Shown here in pieces: positions 26,494 to 35,310 of a DNA stretch of 64,000 bases; the first letter of the stretch is position 1; each line of letters starts with the position of its first letter. This stretch comes from an uncultured Prevotella sp. (GTDB taxonomy: Bacteria > Bacteroidota > Bacteroidia > Bacteroidales > Bacteroidaceae). Both the position numbers and the translations under genes were made by a program. The DNA lies in the NCBI GenBank assembly GCA_946183415.1, contig CAMHAM010000007.1, forward strand, positions 1 to 64,000, in the 5' to 3' direction. The notes below the pieces were generated by a model. The model worked only from the letters and a program-made list of their open reading frames with translations. It was not told the origin of the DNA and did no database searches.

Positions 26494-27837
26494 TTATTTC
26501 TTGATATTAGGTAGTTGGAGACCGTAGCCTTTTCTGCGGTTGACATAATACAGGGCGATAGCTGTAAGGACGGCGCCAAGAGCCGTAAAGCCGAAGATCA
26601 GCATCGACGTGGTATAACTGGGGTCAGTCTCATTGGCGCGACCAACAAACATGGGGATGATGGACAGTCCGAAGTTCTGGATAAAGAAGATCATCGAGCA
26701 GGCAGTCCCGAGGCATTTCAGGGGTATGATCTTTGGAACGCAGGGCCAGAGGGCTGCTGGAGCCAGAGAATAGCCGATGCTGAGCGTCACCATCAGGGCA
26801 ATGGCTATGGTACTGCTATGGACAGACAGTGAAAATCCGAAATGAACGGCAGTCAGCATCAAGGCACCTGTGATGACGAGAGTCACTCCCTTGCCATAGC
26901 GATCGTAGACAAGTCCGAAGAGCGGTGTCATTAAGATGGTGCCGAAGGGGGCTATTGATGAGAAGAAGCCTGCGATATCTGCGTCAACGCCGAATTTCAT
27001 CACCATCAACTTGGTGGAGAACTTCAGGAAGGGGGATACTGCTGAGTAGAAAAGCACGCTGAAAAGTGTGATAAGCCAAAACCCTGGATTACGTAAGGTG
27101 GTTGCGATATCGCTTAGGCGGAACTCATCGGAATCGTCGGAGGCTATCGAATAGCCAGATGCATCCAGTCGGCGGTCCATGACGCAGAACACGAGGAAGG
27201 CCACCAGGCCGATGATGAGAAATGTCAGTGACAAAAGCAATGGTGCGGAAAGGGCAAAGTGCCTGGCTATGGGGGCGGAGATACTGAGAGCTGCGGCTGT
27301 GCCCAGTCGGGCCATTGCCAGTTGTATGCCCATTGCCAGGGCCATCTCGTGACCAGTAAACCAACGCACTATCGCTTTCGAGACGGTGATGCCTGTCATC
27401 TCATAGCCCACACCGAAGATGGCAAAGCCAAAAGATGCCCATGCAGCTGAAGCAGGAAGACGGGTGCTGAGGAAGGCCACTTCATGAGAACCGAAATCGG
27501 CAGTGACGGCATAGTACTTGATCAGTGTACCAAGTACCATCAGCGAACACGCTAATATGCCCGTGAAGCGGATGCCCATCTTGTCGAGGATCAGCCCTGA
27601 GAAGAAGAGCATGAGCAGGAACACGTTGATCAGGCCCTTGGAACCAGAGAAGAACCCGTAGTCACTCGATGTCCAGCCAAGTCCTCCGTCCTCCTTTGAA
27701 GCCTCAAGCATCGTTTCCAACGGCGACATCACATCATTGACAAAATAGCCCATCATCATAGCCGTAGCCACAATGAAGAGTACTGTCCATCTTGCGAAAG
27801 GAGAATCGTTCAGCCGCTGTCGGATTACCTCAGTCAT
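26494..27837 (-). CDS. MFS transporter, paralogue B of the DUF1846-flanking pair
   Basis: A 447-residue, 12-helix major facilitator protein. Helix 2-3 loop carries LDKMGIRFTG, and the duplicate loop has YDRYGKGVTLV, both MFS motif A-like. The N-terminal region (SPFARWTVLFIVATAMMMGYFVNDVMSP) and GYEMTGITVSKAIVRWFTGHEMALAMGIQ are shared with the MFS gene two places upstream. The substrate is unknown. It begins seven bases after the DUF1846 gene stop, in the same minus-strand unit. Confidence 0.85.
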   Translation of the reverse strand: MTEVIRQRLNDSPFARWTVLFIVATAMMMGYFVNDVMSPLETMLEASKEDGGLGWTSSDYGFFSGSKGLINVFLLMLFFSGLILDKMGIRFTGILACSLMVLGTLIKYYAVTADFGSHEVAFLSTRLPASAAWASFGFAIFGVGYEMTGITVSKAIVRWFTGHEMALAMGIQLAMARLGTAAALSISAPIARHFALSAPLLLSLTFLIIGLVAFLVFCVMDRRLDASGYSIASDDSDEFRLSDIATTLRNPGFWLITLFSVLFYSAVSPFLKFSTKLMVMKFGVDADIAGFFSSIAPFGTILMTPLFGLVYDRYGKGVTLVITGALMLTAVHFGFSLSVHSSTIAIALMVTLSIGYSLAPAALWPCVPKIIPLKCLGTACSMIFFIQNFGLSIIPMFVGRANETDPSYTTSMLIFGFTALGAVLTAIALYYVNRRKGYGLQLPNIKK

Positions 27838-27844
27838 GATCTCC

Positions 27845-29308
27845 CTAAATCTTTTTCACAGGATCGCAGGTCAGGCCGCAGCCAAGTTTCTTAAAGATCT
27901 TACGGTCAACTTCTGAAAGCATAACTGTGGAGTGAACCTGACAGTCGCGCAATCTGGGGAGTTGCTCAAGCGCCTTGCGGCACTGCTCGTCGTCGTTGGA
28001 GAGTACAGAGAGAGCCACCAGCACTTCATCCGTGTGCAGACGCGGATTCTTGCCTCCGAGGTATTCTATCTTAGTCTTCTGAATCGGCTCAATCAGACTC
28101 TGGGGAATCAGTTTCACTTCGTGGTCGATGCCTGCCAGATACTTCGTGGCGTTAATCAGCAGGGCCGCACTGCATCCCAGCAGTGGGGATGATTTGGCAG
28201 TGATGATGGTTCCGTCTTCCAGTTCGATGGCAGAAGCGGTATGTCCGCTCTGGATCTTCTTTTCGTAAGCCGCAACCGTCACTTTCCGCGTGGCAGTAGA
28301 GATCTTCGCCTGATTGAAAAGCAGCCGTATCTTATTGACTTCGTTCTCATTGTCGGCACCATCGGCCATTTTGTTTGTAGCATCATAGAAGCGGCGGATG
28401 ATCTCATCGCGCGAAGCCTGACAGCAGACTTCATCGTCAGAGATGCAGAAGCCGATCATGTTGACTCCCATATCTGTCGGCGATTTATAGGGATTCTCAC
28501 CATAGATGCCTTCGAAGAGGGCGTTTAGTACTGGGAATATCTCTACGTCGCGATTATAGTTGATGGCCGTCTTCCCGTAAGCCTCCAGGTGGAAGGGGTC
28601 GATCATGTTCACGTCGTTGAGGTCGGCTGTCGCAGCTTCGTAGGCGATATTCACGGGATGCTTCAGTGGAAGATTCCACACAGGGAAAGTCTCGAACTTG
28701 GCATATCCCGCACGGATGCCTCTCTTGTTCTCATTGTAGAGCTGCGAGAGACAAGTGGCCATCTTGCCGCTGCCTGGACCAGGAGCGGTGACAATGACAA
28801 GTGGGCGGTTGGTCTTCACGTAGTCGTTCTTGCCAAAACCTTCGTCGCTGGCTATGAGCTCTACATTGTGAGGATAGCCGTCGATGGGGTAGTGGATGTA
28901 CGACTTGATGCCTTCGCGCTCGAGCCTGTGGCGGAACTGATCGGCAGCGTGCTGACCATTATAGTGAGTGATCACCACACTGCCCACCATGAAGTCGCGA
29001 CGCATGAATTCGTCACGCAAGCGGAGCACGTCCTCGTCGTAGGTGATGCCGAGATCGGCACGAACCTTGTTCTTCTCAATATCTTCCGCGCTCACCACAA
29101 TAATAATCTCGATACTGTCGCGAAGCTGTGCCAACATACGTAGCTTCGAGTCGGGCTTGAAGCCTGGCAGCACGCGAGAGGCATGATGGTCATCGAAGAG
29201 CTTGCCGCCTAACTCCATATAGAGCTTACCGTCGAACTGGGCGATACGCTCTTTGATATGCTCAGACTGAATCTTGAGATATTTGTCGTTATCGAATCCT
29301 ATTTTCAT
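27845..29308 (-). CDS. DUF1846 family protein
   Basis: A 487-residue soluble protein. I recognise the family from its start (KIGFDNDKYLKIQSEHIKERI) and FDGKLYMELGGKLFDDHHASRVLPGF. A glycine-rich loop, VTAPGPGSGKMATCLSQLY, at about residues 175-193, looks like a nucleotide-binding P-loop. Members occur in many anaerobes; the biochemical role is not established as far as I recall. Here it is placed between two related MFS permeases, six to seven bases from each, which suggests that the protein acts on something the permeases move. Confidence 0.86.
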   Translation of the reverse strand: MKIGFDNDKYLKIQSEHIKERIAQFDGKLYMELGGKLFDDHHASRVLPGFKPDSKLRMLAQLRDSIEIIIVVSAEDIEKNKVRADLGITYDEDVLRLRDEFMRRDFMVGSVVITHYNGQHAADQFRHRLEREGIKSYIHYPIDGYPHNVELIASDEGFGKNDYVKTNRPLVIVTAPGPGSGKMATCLSQLYNENKRGIRAGYAKFETFPVWNLPLKHPVNIAYEAATADLNDVNMIDPFHLEAYGKTAINYNRDVEIFPVLNALFEGIYGENPYKSPTDMGVNMIGFCISDDEVCCQASRDEIIRRFYDATNKMADGADNENEVNKIRLLFNQAKISTATRKVTVAAYEKKIQSGHTASAIELEDGTIITAKSSPLLGCSAALLINATKYLAGIDHEVKLIPQSLIEPIQKTKIEYLGGKNPRLHTDEVLVALSVLSNDDEQCRKALEQLPRLRDCQVHSTVMLSEVDRKIFKKLGCGLTCDPVKKI

Positions 29309-29313
29309 ATTCT

Positions 29314-30936
29314 TTATTCCGTGATATTGGGTAATTCGAGGCCGAGACCTTTCTTGCGGTCTACCACTTTCAGCACAAAACCGAGGATGAGAGCAGCCAC
29401 ACCAAGTGATGCGAGCATCACCAGTGGAGCTGTATAGTCAAACTGGGTAGGATCGGTCACACCAGGATTCGTCTGGTCGAGCACCTTGCCGATGAGCAGA
29501 GGGAACAGCCAGAGGCCGATGTTCTGAATCCAGAAGATCAGGGCATAGGCAGAACCGATCACTTTGGCATCCACCAGTTTGGGAACAGAGGGCCACAGCG
29601 AGGCAGGCACCAGTGAGAACGAAGCTCCCAAGACGAGGATTGTGGTATAGGCGATAATAATACCACCAACGGCATTACCCTTGAACATCGGCAAAACAAA
29701 AGCAAATGTCAGATGGCAGGCGATGAGTAGGATGCTTCCCAGTATGAGCATCGAGGCAGCCTTGCCATGATGGTCGAGATAGGAGCCCAGAATAGGCGTA
29801 ATCAGCACAGCCAGCAGTGGGAATACGGCAAAGATCGACTCAGCTGACTGACGCATATAGCCCATATAACAATAGGTGATGAGTGCTACAATCGAAAGAC
29901 CGAGCAGACCATACTTCAGATTGGGCTTCTTCTGGAAGTTTGATGCAAAACCAGTAGCAGCCACAATCAGCATGATGATATACTGCACAATCGTCACACT
30001 CGATGATGCCCAGAATGAATCAGCATCAGGAGCCGTTAGCGTGAGGTTGCACTGCAGCATGTTGACAGCATATTTCTGGAACGGGAAGATGGCTGAATAA
30101 TACAGCACGCAGAGCAAAGCTACAATCCAGAAACCTGCATCTGTCAGAATCTTGCCCAAGTCAGAAATCTTGAAGGGATCGTCCTTCTCTTCTGCCTCAC
30201 CAGTCTGAGCGTCCAACTTCTGATCCATAAAGAAGTATACGATGGTCATAATCAGAGCGATACACATCAGTACGACACCAAAGGCTACTGAACGGCTGAC
30301 ACTTACCTCACCACCAAGGCGGGCGAAGAAGGGTGAGAAGATCATGCATGTGGCGACACCCAGACGGGCCAGCGCCATCTCCGAACCCATTGCCAGTGCC
30401 ATCTCGCGGCCCTTGAACCACTTCACGATACCTCTCGAAACAGTAATACCAGCCATCTCACAGCCACAGCCAAAAATCATGAAACCACATGCTGCAAACT
30501 TAGCCGAAGCAGGCATGCCCTCATAGAATGGTGAAACACCCAGTTCTTCGAAGATGGGGATATAATTCAGGTTATTGTTGAACCATGTTTCAAGTCCTGT
30601 CCCCATGAAATTCTCGCTGACAGCATACCATTTTACACAAGCACCTACTAACATCACTGCAGCAGAGAGAACGGCTGTAAAACGAACGCCCATCTTGTCG
30701 AGGATGATACCAGCAAAGATAAGGAAGAACACGAACACGTTGAGGAACACCTCTGAACCCTGCATGGTGCCAAAAGCTGTTGAGTCCCAGCCTCTTGTCT
30801 CCTGCATCAAGTCCTTGATAGGTGAGAGGATATCCATGAAGATATAACTGCAGAACATCGCCATAGCGAGTAGCAGCAGAGCGGTCCACCGCATCGCGGC
30901 AGAATCGCGTAGAGTCTTTTGAATTGCTTGAGTCAT
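29314..30936 (-). CDS. MFS transporter, paralogue A of the DUF1846-flanking pair
   Basis: A 540-residue, 12- to 14-helix major facilitator protein. It shares the N-terminal plan with the other copy (AAMRWTALLLLAMAMFCSYIFMDILSP; LDKMGVRFTAV; CEMAGITVSRGIVKWFKGREMALAMG) but has a longer central region with extra hydrophobic stretches around residues 310-360. It heads the minus-strand unit MFS-DUF1846-MFS. Its ATG lies 29 bases after an array of three 22-base dyads, in a 103-base spacer after the DPP5-like gene. Confidence 0.85.
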   Translation of the reverse strand: MTQAIQKTLRDSAAMRWTALLLLAMAMFCSYIFMDILSPIKDLMQETRGWDSTAFGTMQGSEVFLNVFVFFLIFAGIILDKMGVRFTAVLSAAVMLVGACVKWYAVSENFMGTGLETWFNNNLNYIPIFEELGVSPFYEGMPASAKFAACGFMIFGCGCEMAGITVSRGIVKWFKGREMALAMGSEMALARLGVATCMIFSPFFARLGGEVSVSRSVAFGVVLMCIALIMTIVYFFMDQKLDAQTGEAEEKDDPFKISDLGKILTDAGFWIVALLCVLYYSAIFPFQKYAVNMLQCNLTLTAPDADSFWASSSVTIVQYIIMLIVAATGFASNFQKKPNLKYGLLGLSIVALITYCYMGYMRQSAESIFAVFPLLAVLITPILGSYLDHHGKAASMLILGSILLIACHLTFAFVLPMFKGNAVGGIIIAYTTILVLGASFSLVPASLWPSVPKLVDAKVIGSAYALIFWIQNIGLWLFPLLIGKVLDQTNPGVTDPTQFDYTAPLVMLASLGVAALILGFVLKVVDRKKGLGLELPNITE

Positions 30937-30965
30937 TATTGCGTTATTTTGTTACTTCTCATTGT

Positions 30966-31028
30966 TTGTTCCCACCTTGGGAATGATTTGTTCCCACCTT
31001 GGGAATCAATTGTTCCCACCTTGGGAAC
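30966..31028 (-). promoter_or_regulatory. Array of three 22-base-period hairpins upstream of the MFS-DUF1846-MFS operon
   Basis: Three copies of TTGTTCCCACCTTGGGAA start at 30966, 30988 and 31010, an exact 22-base period. Each contains TTCCC and GGGAA arms around a five-base loop; in the third the arms extend to GTTCCC/GGGAAC. The intervening 4-base gaps vary (TGAT, TCAA). The array lies in the spacer between two minus-strand genes, 29 bases before the MFS ATG. It could work as DNA operator sites or as three hairpins in the mRNA leader. Confidence 0.75.
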
Positions 31029-31039
31029 GAATTGCGAGC

Positions 31040-33250
31040 TTATTTCAGCCAACGGTCGAGCCAGTTGAAGAACGTCCGCTGCCAAAGTACACCGTTCTGG
31101 GGCTTCAGCACCCAGTGATTCTCATCAGGGAAGATGAGCAACTCCGCAGGAATGCCCTTCATGCGGGCTGCATTGAAGGCCGACATGCCTTGCGTATAGT
31201 TGATACGATAATCCTTCTCACCATGAATGCAGAGGATTGGCGTATCCCAGTTCTCAACGTATTTGTGAGGAGAATCGTGGTAGGTCTTCTTGGCATTGGG
31301 CAGCTGTGGACGATGCCAGTATGCCTCGTCGTACTCCCAGTTTGAGAACCAGTTCTCCTCAGTCTCGAGATACATCGCTGCAAGGTTGAAGGCACCGTCG
31401 TGAGAGATGAACGCCTTGAAACGCTTGTCGTGATGACCTGCGAGATAGTAAACAGAGAAACCTCCGAATGATGCTCCAACAGCTCCCAACTTGTCCTTAT
31501 CTACGAAAGGCAGATTCTCGGCAGCATCATCAATGGCTGCGAGATAGTCTTTCATGCATTGTCCAGACCAGTCGCCAGAGATTTCCTCAAGCCACTCCTG
31601 TCCGAAACCAGGCAGACCACGACGATTTGGTGCAACGATCACGTAGCCGTTAGCCGCCATAATATAGAAGTTCCAACGGTATGACCAGAACTGTGACACA
31701 GGACTCTGAGGACCACCCTCGCAGAAGAGCAGAGTGGGGTACTTCTTGGTCTCGTCAAAGTTTGGTGGCAGGATAATCCATGTGAGCATCTCCTTGCCAT
31801 CGGAAGTCTTGACCCAACGCTGTTGCACAGAAGGCTTAGCCAGTTGGTCAGTGATGTGTTTGTTCTCAAAAGTCAGCTGCTGAACAGTCGTATTCTCTGG
31901 CTTCTTGAAGTTTGGCGTAACGATATAGAGATCAGCAGGGGCTGTAAACGAGTGGCGCTCCATCAGCAACTGCTTGCCATTGTTCATCAGTTGGATCGAC
32001 CCAAAGTCAGCCCAGGGATTATTCTTCTGTCCGTCAGATCCTGACTCTGGCGCAACCATTGTATTGATTTGCTTGAGCTCGCCCTTCCAGTTAACAGCGT
32101 AGAGATTCTCTGTGGCATGCCAAACACTGATGAAGTAAATCATAACGTCTTTCGAATCGCTCCAGACAAAGGCATCTACATTTGAGTCAAGACTCTCTGT
32201 AACATATTTCTTTTCGCCGGTGGTTAAGTCGCAGACACAGAGTCGGTTACGGTCAGCTTCGTAACCATTTCGCTCCATCGAAGTCCAGGCGATGTACTTA
32301 CCATCGGGTGAGAACTGAGGGTTCTGGTCATAACCGACATTGTTCTTCAGGTTCTCTTTGGCATTGACCTTCTGGTACTTCATGCTCGTCGTTGGATCAA
32401 TCTCCGGCTCTACATAACCTTCTGGTTTACAGAGGTTTTTAGTCGCGCGCGTACCTATATTATATATATATATGTCAGAATCGGTAGAGATAGAGTAGGC
32501 CAGACCCGTCTTCTTGCGACAGGTATAGGCGATAGTCTTAGAATCAGGACTCCAAGCCAGCTGCTCCATACCTCCGAAGGGCTCCATCGGACACTCGTAG
32601 GGCTCACCTTCCAGAATGTCGATACCGTCCTTGATGCCATCTTCAGTGACCTCAGCCACGAATGGATGCTGTATCGATTCTACATAGTGATCCCAATGGC
32701 GATACATCAGATCTGTTACCAAGCGGCCAGAAGCCTTTGGCAGATCCTCTGGATTCTTCTTGATGACCTCGTAGTAGTCGATCGAGTGGAGCAGAATCAC
32801 CTGCTTGCCATCAGGCGAGAATTTAAATCCTTCGATATCTTTCGAGGTCTTAGATATCTGCTTGCGGTCTGTGCCATCAGCGTTCATCGTCCAGATCTGT
32901 CCACCTGAAAGGAATGCTATCTTGCCATTCAGCCAAGTAGGATCAGACTCACTCTTTGAACCTGTGGTCAGTGTGGTGTTGCCTGTGCCGTCAGCATTGA
33001 TGATGGCGATCTTCTGCTGACTCTTATTGGCTTTCACACTATAGTAGCCCACCTGATATACAATCTGCTTGCCGTCGGCACTGGCCTCAGCAGCGCTGAT
33101 GCGTCCCATAGCCCAAAGAGCCTCTGGGGTCATCAGCTCGCTTGTCAACTTGATATTCTGTTTCCCGATCTTCACGTCGTTGTTATCTGCATTTGCGCTG
33201 CCTGGTAGCATCAGGGCTACTGCTGCAACAATGGTTATTAGTTTCTTCAT
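31040..33250 (-). CDS. S9 family serine peptidase, DPP5-like, exported
   Basis: A 736-residue periplasmic dipeptidyl peptidase. The signal peptide is KKLITIVAAVALMLPGSANA. A beta-propeller of WD/TolB-like repeats covers residues 50-440 (SPDGKQVILLHS, SPDSKTIAYTCR, SPDGKYIAWTSM). The alpha/beta hydrolase domain has nucleophile GASFGGFSVYYLAG, the acid in HGEKDYRINYTQG and the His in DENHWVLKP. The whole C-terminal half resembles Porphyromonas DPP5. It would release dipeptides for uptake in a proteolytic anaerobe. It starts six bases after the yidC stop. Confidence 0.88.
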   Translation of the reverse strand: MKKLITIVAAVALMLPGSANADNNDVKIGKQNIKLTSELMTPEALWAMGRISAAEASADGKQIVYQVGYYSVKANKSQQKIAIINADGTGNTTLTTGSKSESDPTWLNGKIAFLSGGQIWTMNADGTDRKQISKTSKDIEGFKFSPDGKQVILLHSIDYYEVIKKNPEDLPKASGRLVTDLMYRHWDHYVESIQHPFVAEVTEDGIKDGIDILEGEPYECPMEPFGGMEQLAWSPDSKTIAYTCRKKTGLAYSISTDSDIYIYNIGTRATKNLCKPEGYVEPEIDPTTSMKYQKVNAKENLKNNVGYDQNPQFSPDGKYIAWTSMERNGYEADRNRLCVCDLTTGEKKYVTESLDSNVDAFVWSDSKDVMIYFISVWHATENLYAVNWKGELKQINTMVAPESGSDGQKNNPWADFGSIQLMNNGKQLLMERHSFTAPADLYIVTPNFKKPENTTVQQLTFENKHITDQLAKPSVQQRWVKTSDGKEMLTWIILPPNFDETKKYPTLLFCEGGPQSPVSQFWSYRWNFYIMAANGYVIVAPNRRGLPGFGQEWLEEISGDWSGQCMKDYLAAIDDAAENLPFVDKDKLGAVGASFGGFSVYYLAGHHDKRFKAFISHDGAFNLAAMYLETEENWFSNWEYDEAYWHRPQLPNAKKTYHDSPHKYVENWDTPILCIHGEKDYRINYTQGMSAFNAARMKGIPAELLIFPDENHWVLKPQNGVLWQRTFFNWLDRWLK

Positions 33251-33256
33251 ATCGTT

Positions 33257-35146
33257 TTATCTCTTTTGCTGGTTCATTCTCTGTTTCTGCATCTCCTCAG
33301 CCTGCTTTTGCATGGCCTCAAGGCGGGCAGCCAGTCCGCTGGTCTTTTTCTTGGGGTTGTTCTTGTTCTCCTGATACTTAGCCTCAAGGATGGCGAGCAA
33401 CTTCTCGTCGTTTGTCGTCTTGCGGAGTGTCCACATGATAGCTGCAGAGAAGAAGAGTGAAATGAAGTAGTAGAAGTTCAGACCTGAGCTATAGTCGTTG
33501 AACATGAAGAAGAACATCACAGGCATGAGGTACATCATCCACTGCATCATCTTCATCTGCTCAGCCTGCTGGCCAACCATCTGGTCTTTCTGCTGGCGCA
33601 TGGTCATATAGCTGTAGAGCACGTTGGATACACAGAAGAGGATACAGGTCAGTGAAAGGTGATCGCCGATACCCCAGATCTGTGTGCTCCATTCGACGAT
33701 GGGGTCATAGGTGGAAAGGTCGTCGATCCAAAGGAACGACTCGCGACGCAGCTGGATGGCGTTTGGCACAAAGTTGAACATTGCAATCCAGATAGGCATC
33801 TGAATCAGCATAGGCAGACAGCCGCTCAAGGGCGAAACGCCATATTGGGCATACATCTGCATCATAGCCTGCTGCTTCTTCATCGAGTCCTCTGGCTTGT
33901 CGTACTGCTTTGTCGCTTCGTCGAGTTTCGGCTTCAGTACACGCATCTTGGCTGACGACATGTAGCTCTTCTTCACCATCGGGAAGGTGATGGCCTTCAG
34001 CAACAGGGTGATCAGGATGAGCACGATACCCATTGAGAAGCCCCATGAGGTGAGCCAGTCGAATACGTAGATCGTAAAGAAGCGGTTGATGTAGCGGAAG
34101 AGTGGCCATCCCAGATAGACGAGCTGTTCCAGGTCAAGATCCTTGCCGAAGGTGCTCTGTTCCTCGACTTCCTTAATCAGTCGGAAGTCGTTAGGACCGA
34201 TATACATCTCGAACTCTGAGGGATGCATGCCTGAAGGGTCGAAGGCTGTTTTCATTTTTGCATTGAATTGTTTCAGGAAGCCACTGCCCTTCTGCTGTGA
34301 AATACTCGTCATCAGCGAATTGGCTGCGAAACCGTCCTTAGCAATGAGGGTTGCTGAGAAGAACTGGTTCTTGAAGGCTACCCAGTCGAGCGCCTCTTCA
34401 ATCTTTTCGTCAATCTTGTCTGATGTCTCAGTCAGATAGTCAGTGCCGCCATCCTTCTCCTTATAGGTAAGGGTAGAGTAGCGGTTCTCGAAGGTGAAGC
34501 CCTTCTCCTGCTGGCGAGCCATATCTGCCCATTCGATATCCATCTCCTGATAGTTAGGAGCGAAGATACCGTTCAGACCATTGGCTACGAAACTGAAGTG
34601 AAGCATGTAGTCAGGTCCGAGCCAGTAGTTGAACACGATGCTGCCGCCATTGGCAGCCTGAGCTGTCATCGTGATGGTCGAGTCTGAAATGTTCGACGGT
34701 GTGAAGAACAGATCCTTTGTGATGATATTCTCCGTCTTGCCTGCCAGCATGAAGTTCATCTGCTGGGTCTTGCCGTCAAAGAGCGTCACATCCATTTTGT
34801 TGTCCTTATCCTCAAAGCCTTTGATGATGGCCTTGCTGATGGTACCTCCCTTGGTGTCGAATGTCAGTTCCACTTTCTCGTTCTTCAGCACCACCGACTG
34901 GTTCTCACCATTGAGTGCAGCAAAGAAGAGGGCGGTAGAGTCACCTTTTGCAGCAGCCTCTGCCTGAGCCCTGCGGGCTTCTTCGTTGGCTTTCTGCTGC
35001 TTGGCTGCGTTATCCTTGATGGCAGCAGCGATACTGTCTTGTTTGCGTGCGGCTTCTATTTCCTCTGCGGAGGGCTGGTTATACCAGCTGAATCCAATCA
35101 GGACCAGCGCAATGAGAACGAAGCCGATAAGAGTGTCTTTATTCAT
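33257..35146 (-). CDS. yidC: Membrane protein insertase YidC
   Basis: A 629-residue Oxa1/YidC family insertase that places proteins in the inner membrane with or without SecYEG. The N-terminal helix (TLIGFVLIALVLIGFSWY) is followed by a low-complexity charged stretch, a large periplasmic beta domain (residues 75-350) and the conserved core: GWPLFRYINRFFTIYVFDWLTSWGFSMGIVLILIT, KMRVLKPKL, YGVSPLSGCLPMLIQMPIWIAMFNFVPNAI. A basic Met/Gln/Lys-rich tail ends the protein. The peptidase gene follows closely on the same strand. Confidence 0.96.
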   Translation of the reverse strand: MNKDTLIGFVLIALVLIGFSWYNQPSAEEIEAARKQDSIAAAIKDNAAKQQKANEEARRAQAEAAAKGDSTALFFAALNGENQSVVLKNEKVELTFDTKGGTISKAIIKGFEDKDNKMDVTLFDGKTQQMNFMLAGKTENIITKDLFFTPSNISDSTITMTAQAANGGSIVFNYWLGPDYMLHFSFVANGLNGIFAPNYQEMDIEWADMARQQEKGFTFENRYSTLTYKEKDGGTDYLTETSDKIDEKIEEALDWVAFKNQFFSATLIAKDGFAANSLMTSISQQKGSGFLKQFNAKMKTAFDPSGMHPSEFEMYIGPNDFRLIKEVEEQSTFGKDLDLEQLVYLGWPLFRYINRFFTIYVFDWLTSWGFSMGIVLILITLLLKAITFPMVKKSYMSSAKMRVLKPKLDEATKQYDKPEDSMKKQQAMMQMYAQYGVSPLSGCLPMLIQMPIWIAMFNFVPNAIQLRRESFLWIDDLSTYDPIVEWSTQIWGIGDHLSLTCILFCVSNVLYSYMTMRQQKDQMVGQQAEQMKMMQWMMYLMPVMFFFMFNDYSSGLNFYYFISLFFSAAIMWTLRKTTNDEKLLAILEAKYQENKNNPKKKTSGLAARLEAMQKQAEEMQKQRMNQQKR

Positions 35147-35189
35147 CTATTTTTGCTTTATTTATTAATGTTCGCGTTAAATCAAGGTG

Positions 35190-35197
35190 CAAAGGTA
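35190..35197 (-). promoter_or_regulatory. -7 element for yidC
   Basis: TACCTTTG on the minus strand, 43 bases upstream of the yidC ATG (35146). The TTTG element expected 20 bases further upstream is not evident. Confidence 0.5.
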
Positions 35198-35255
35198 CGA
35201 ATTTTAATTAAGAATTAAGAATGATGAATTAAGAAAAAGCTATAATGGTGGCATT

Positions 35256-35287
35256 TTTTTCACTTTTCACTTTTCACTTTTCACTTT
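35256..35287. repeat. 7-base tandem repeat (TTTTCAC)
   Basis: About four copies of TTTTCAC run up to the -7 element of the DUF3078 gene. A related run on the other strand, GTGAAAA-type, is at about 36964-36992. Each is next to a divergent or plus-strand promoter. Confidence 0.65.
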
Positions 35288-35293
35288 TTTTTG

Positions 35294-35301
35294 TATCTTT
35301 G
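35294..35301 (+). promoter_or_regulatory. -7 element for the DUF3078 gene
   Basis: TATCTTTG, nine bases before the ATG at 35311, which leaves a leader of only a few bases. It rules out the longer ORF start at 35245. Confidence 0.65.
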
Positions 35302-35310
35302 CATTTAGTT

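Noticed and set aside
30966..31028. CRISPR-like spacing of short repeats (also 60206-60268)
   Set aside because: Only three units with 4- to 5-base gaps. Repeats and spacers are far too short and no cas genes are nearby.
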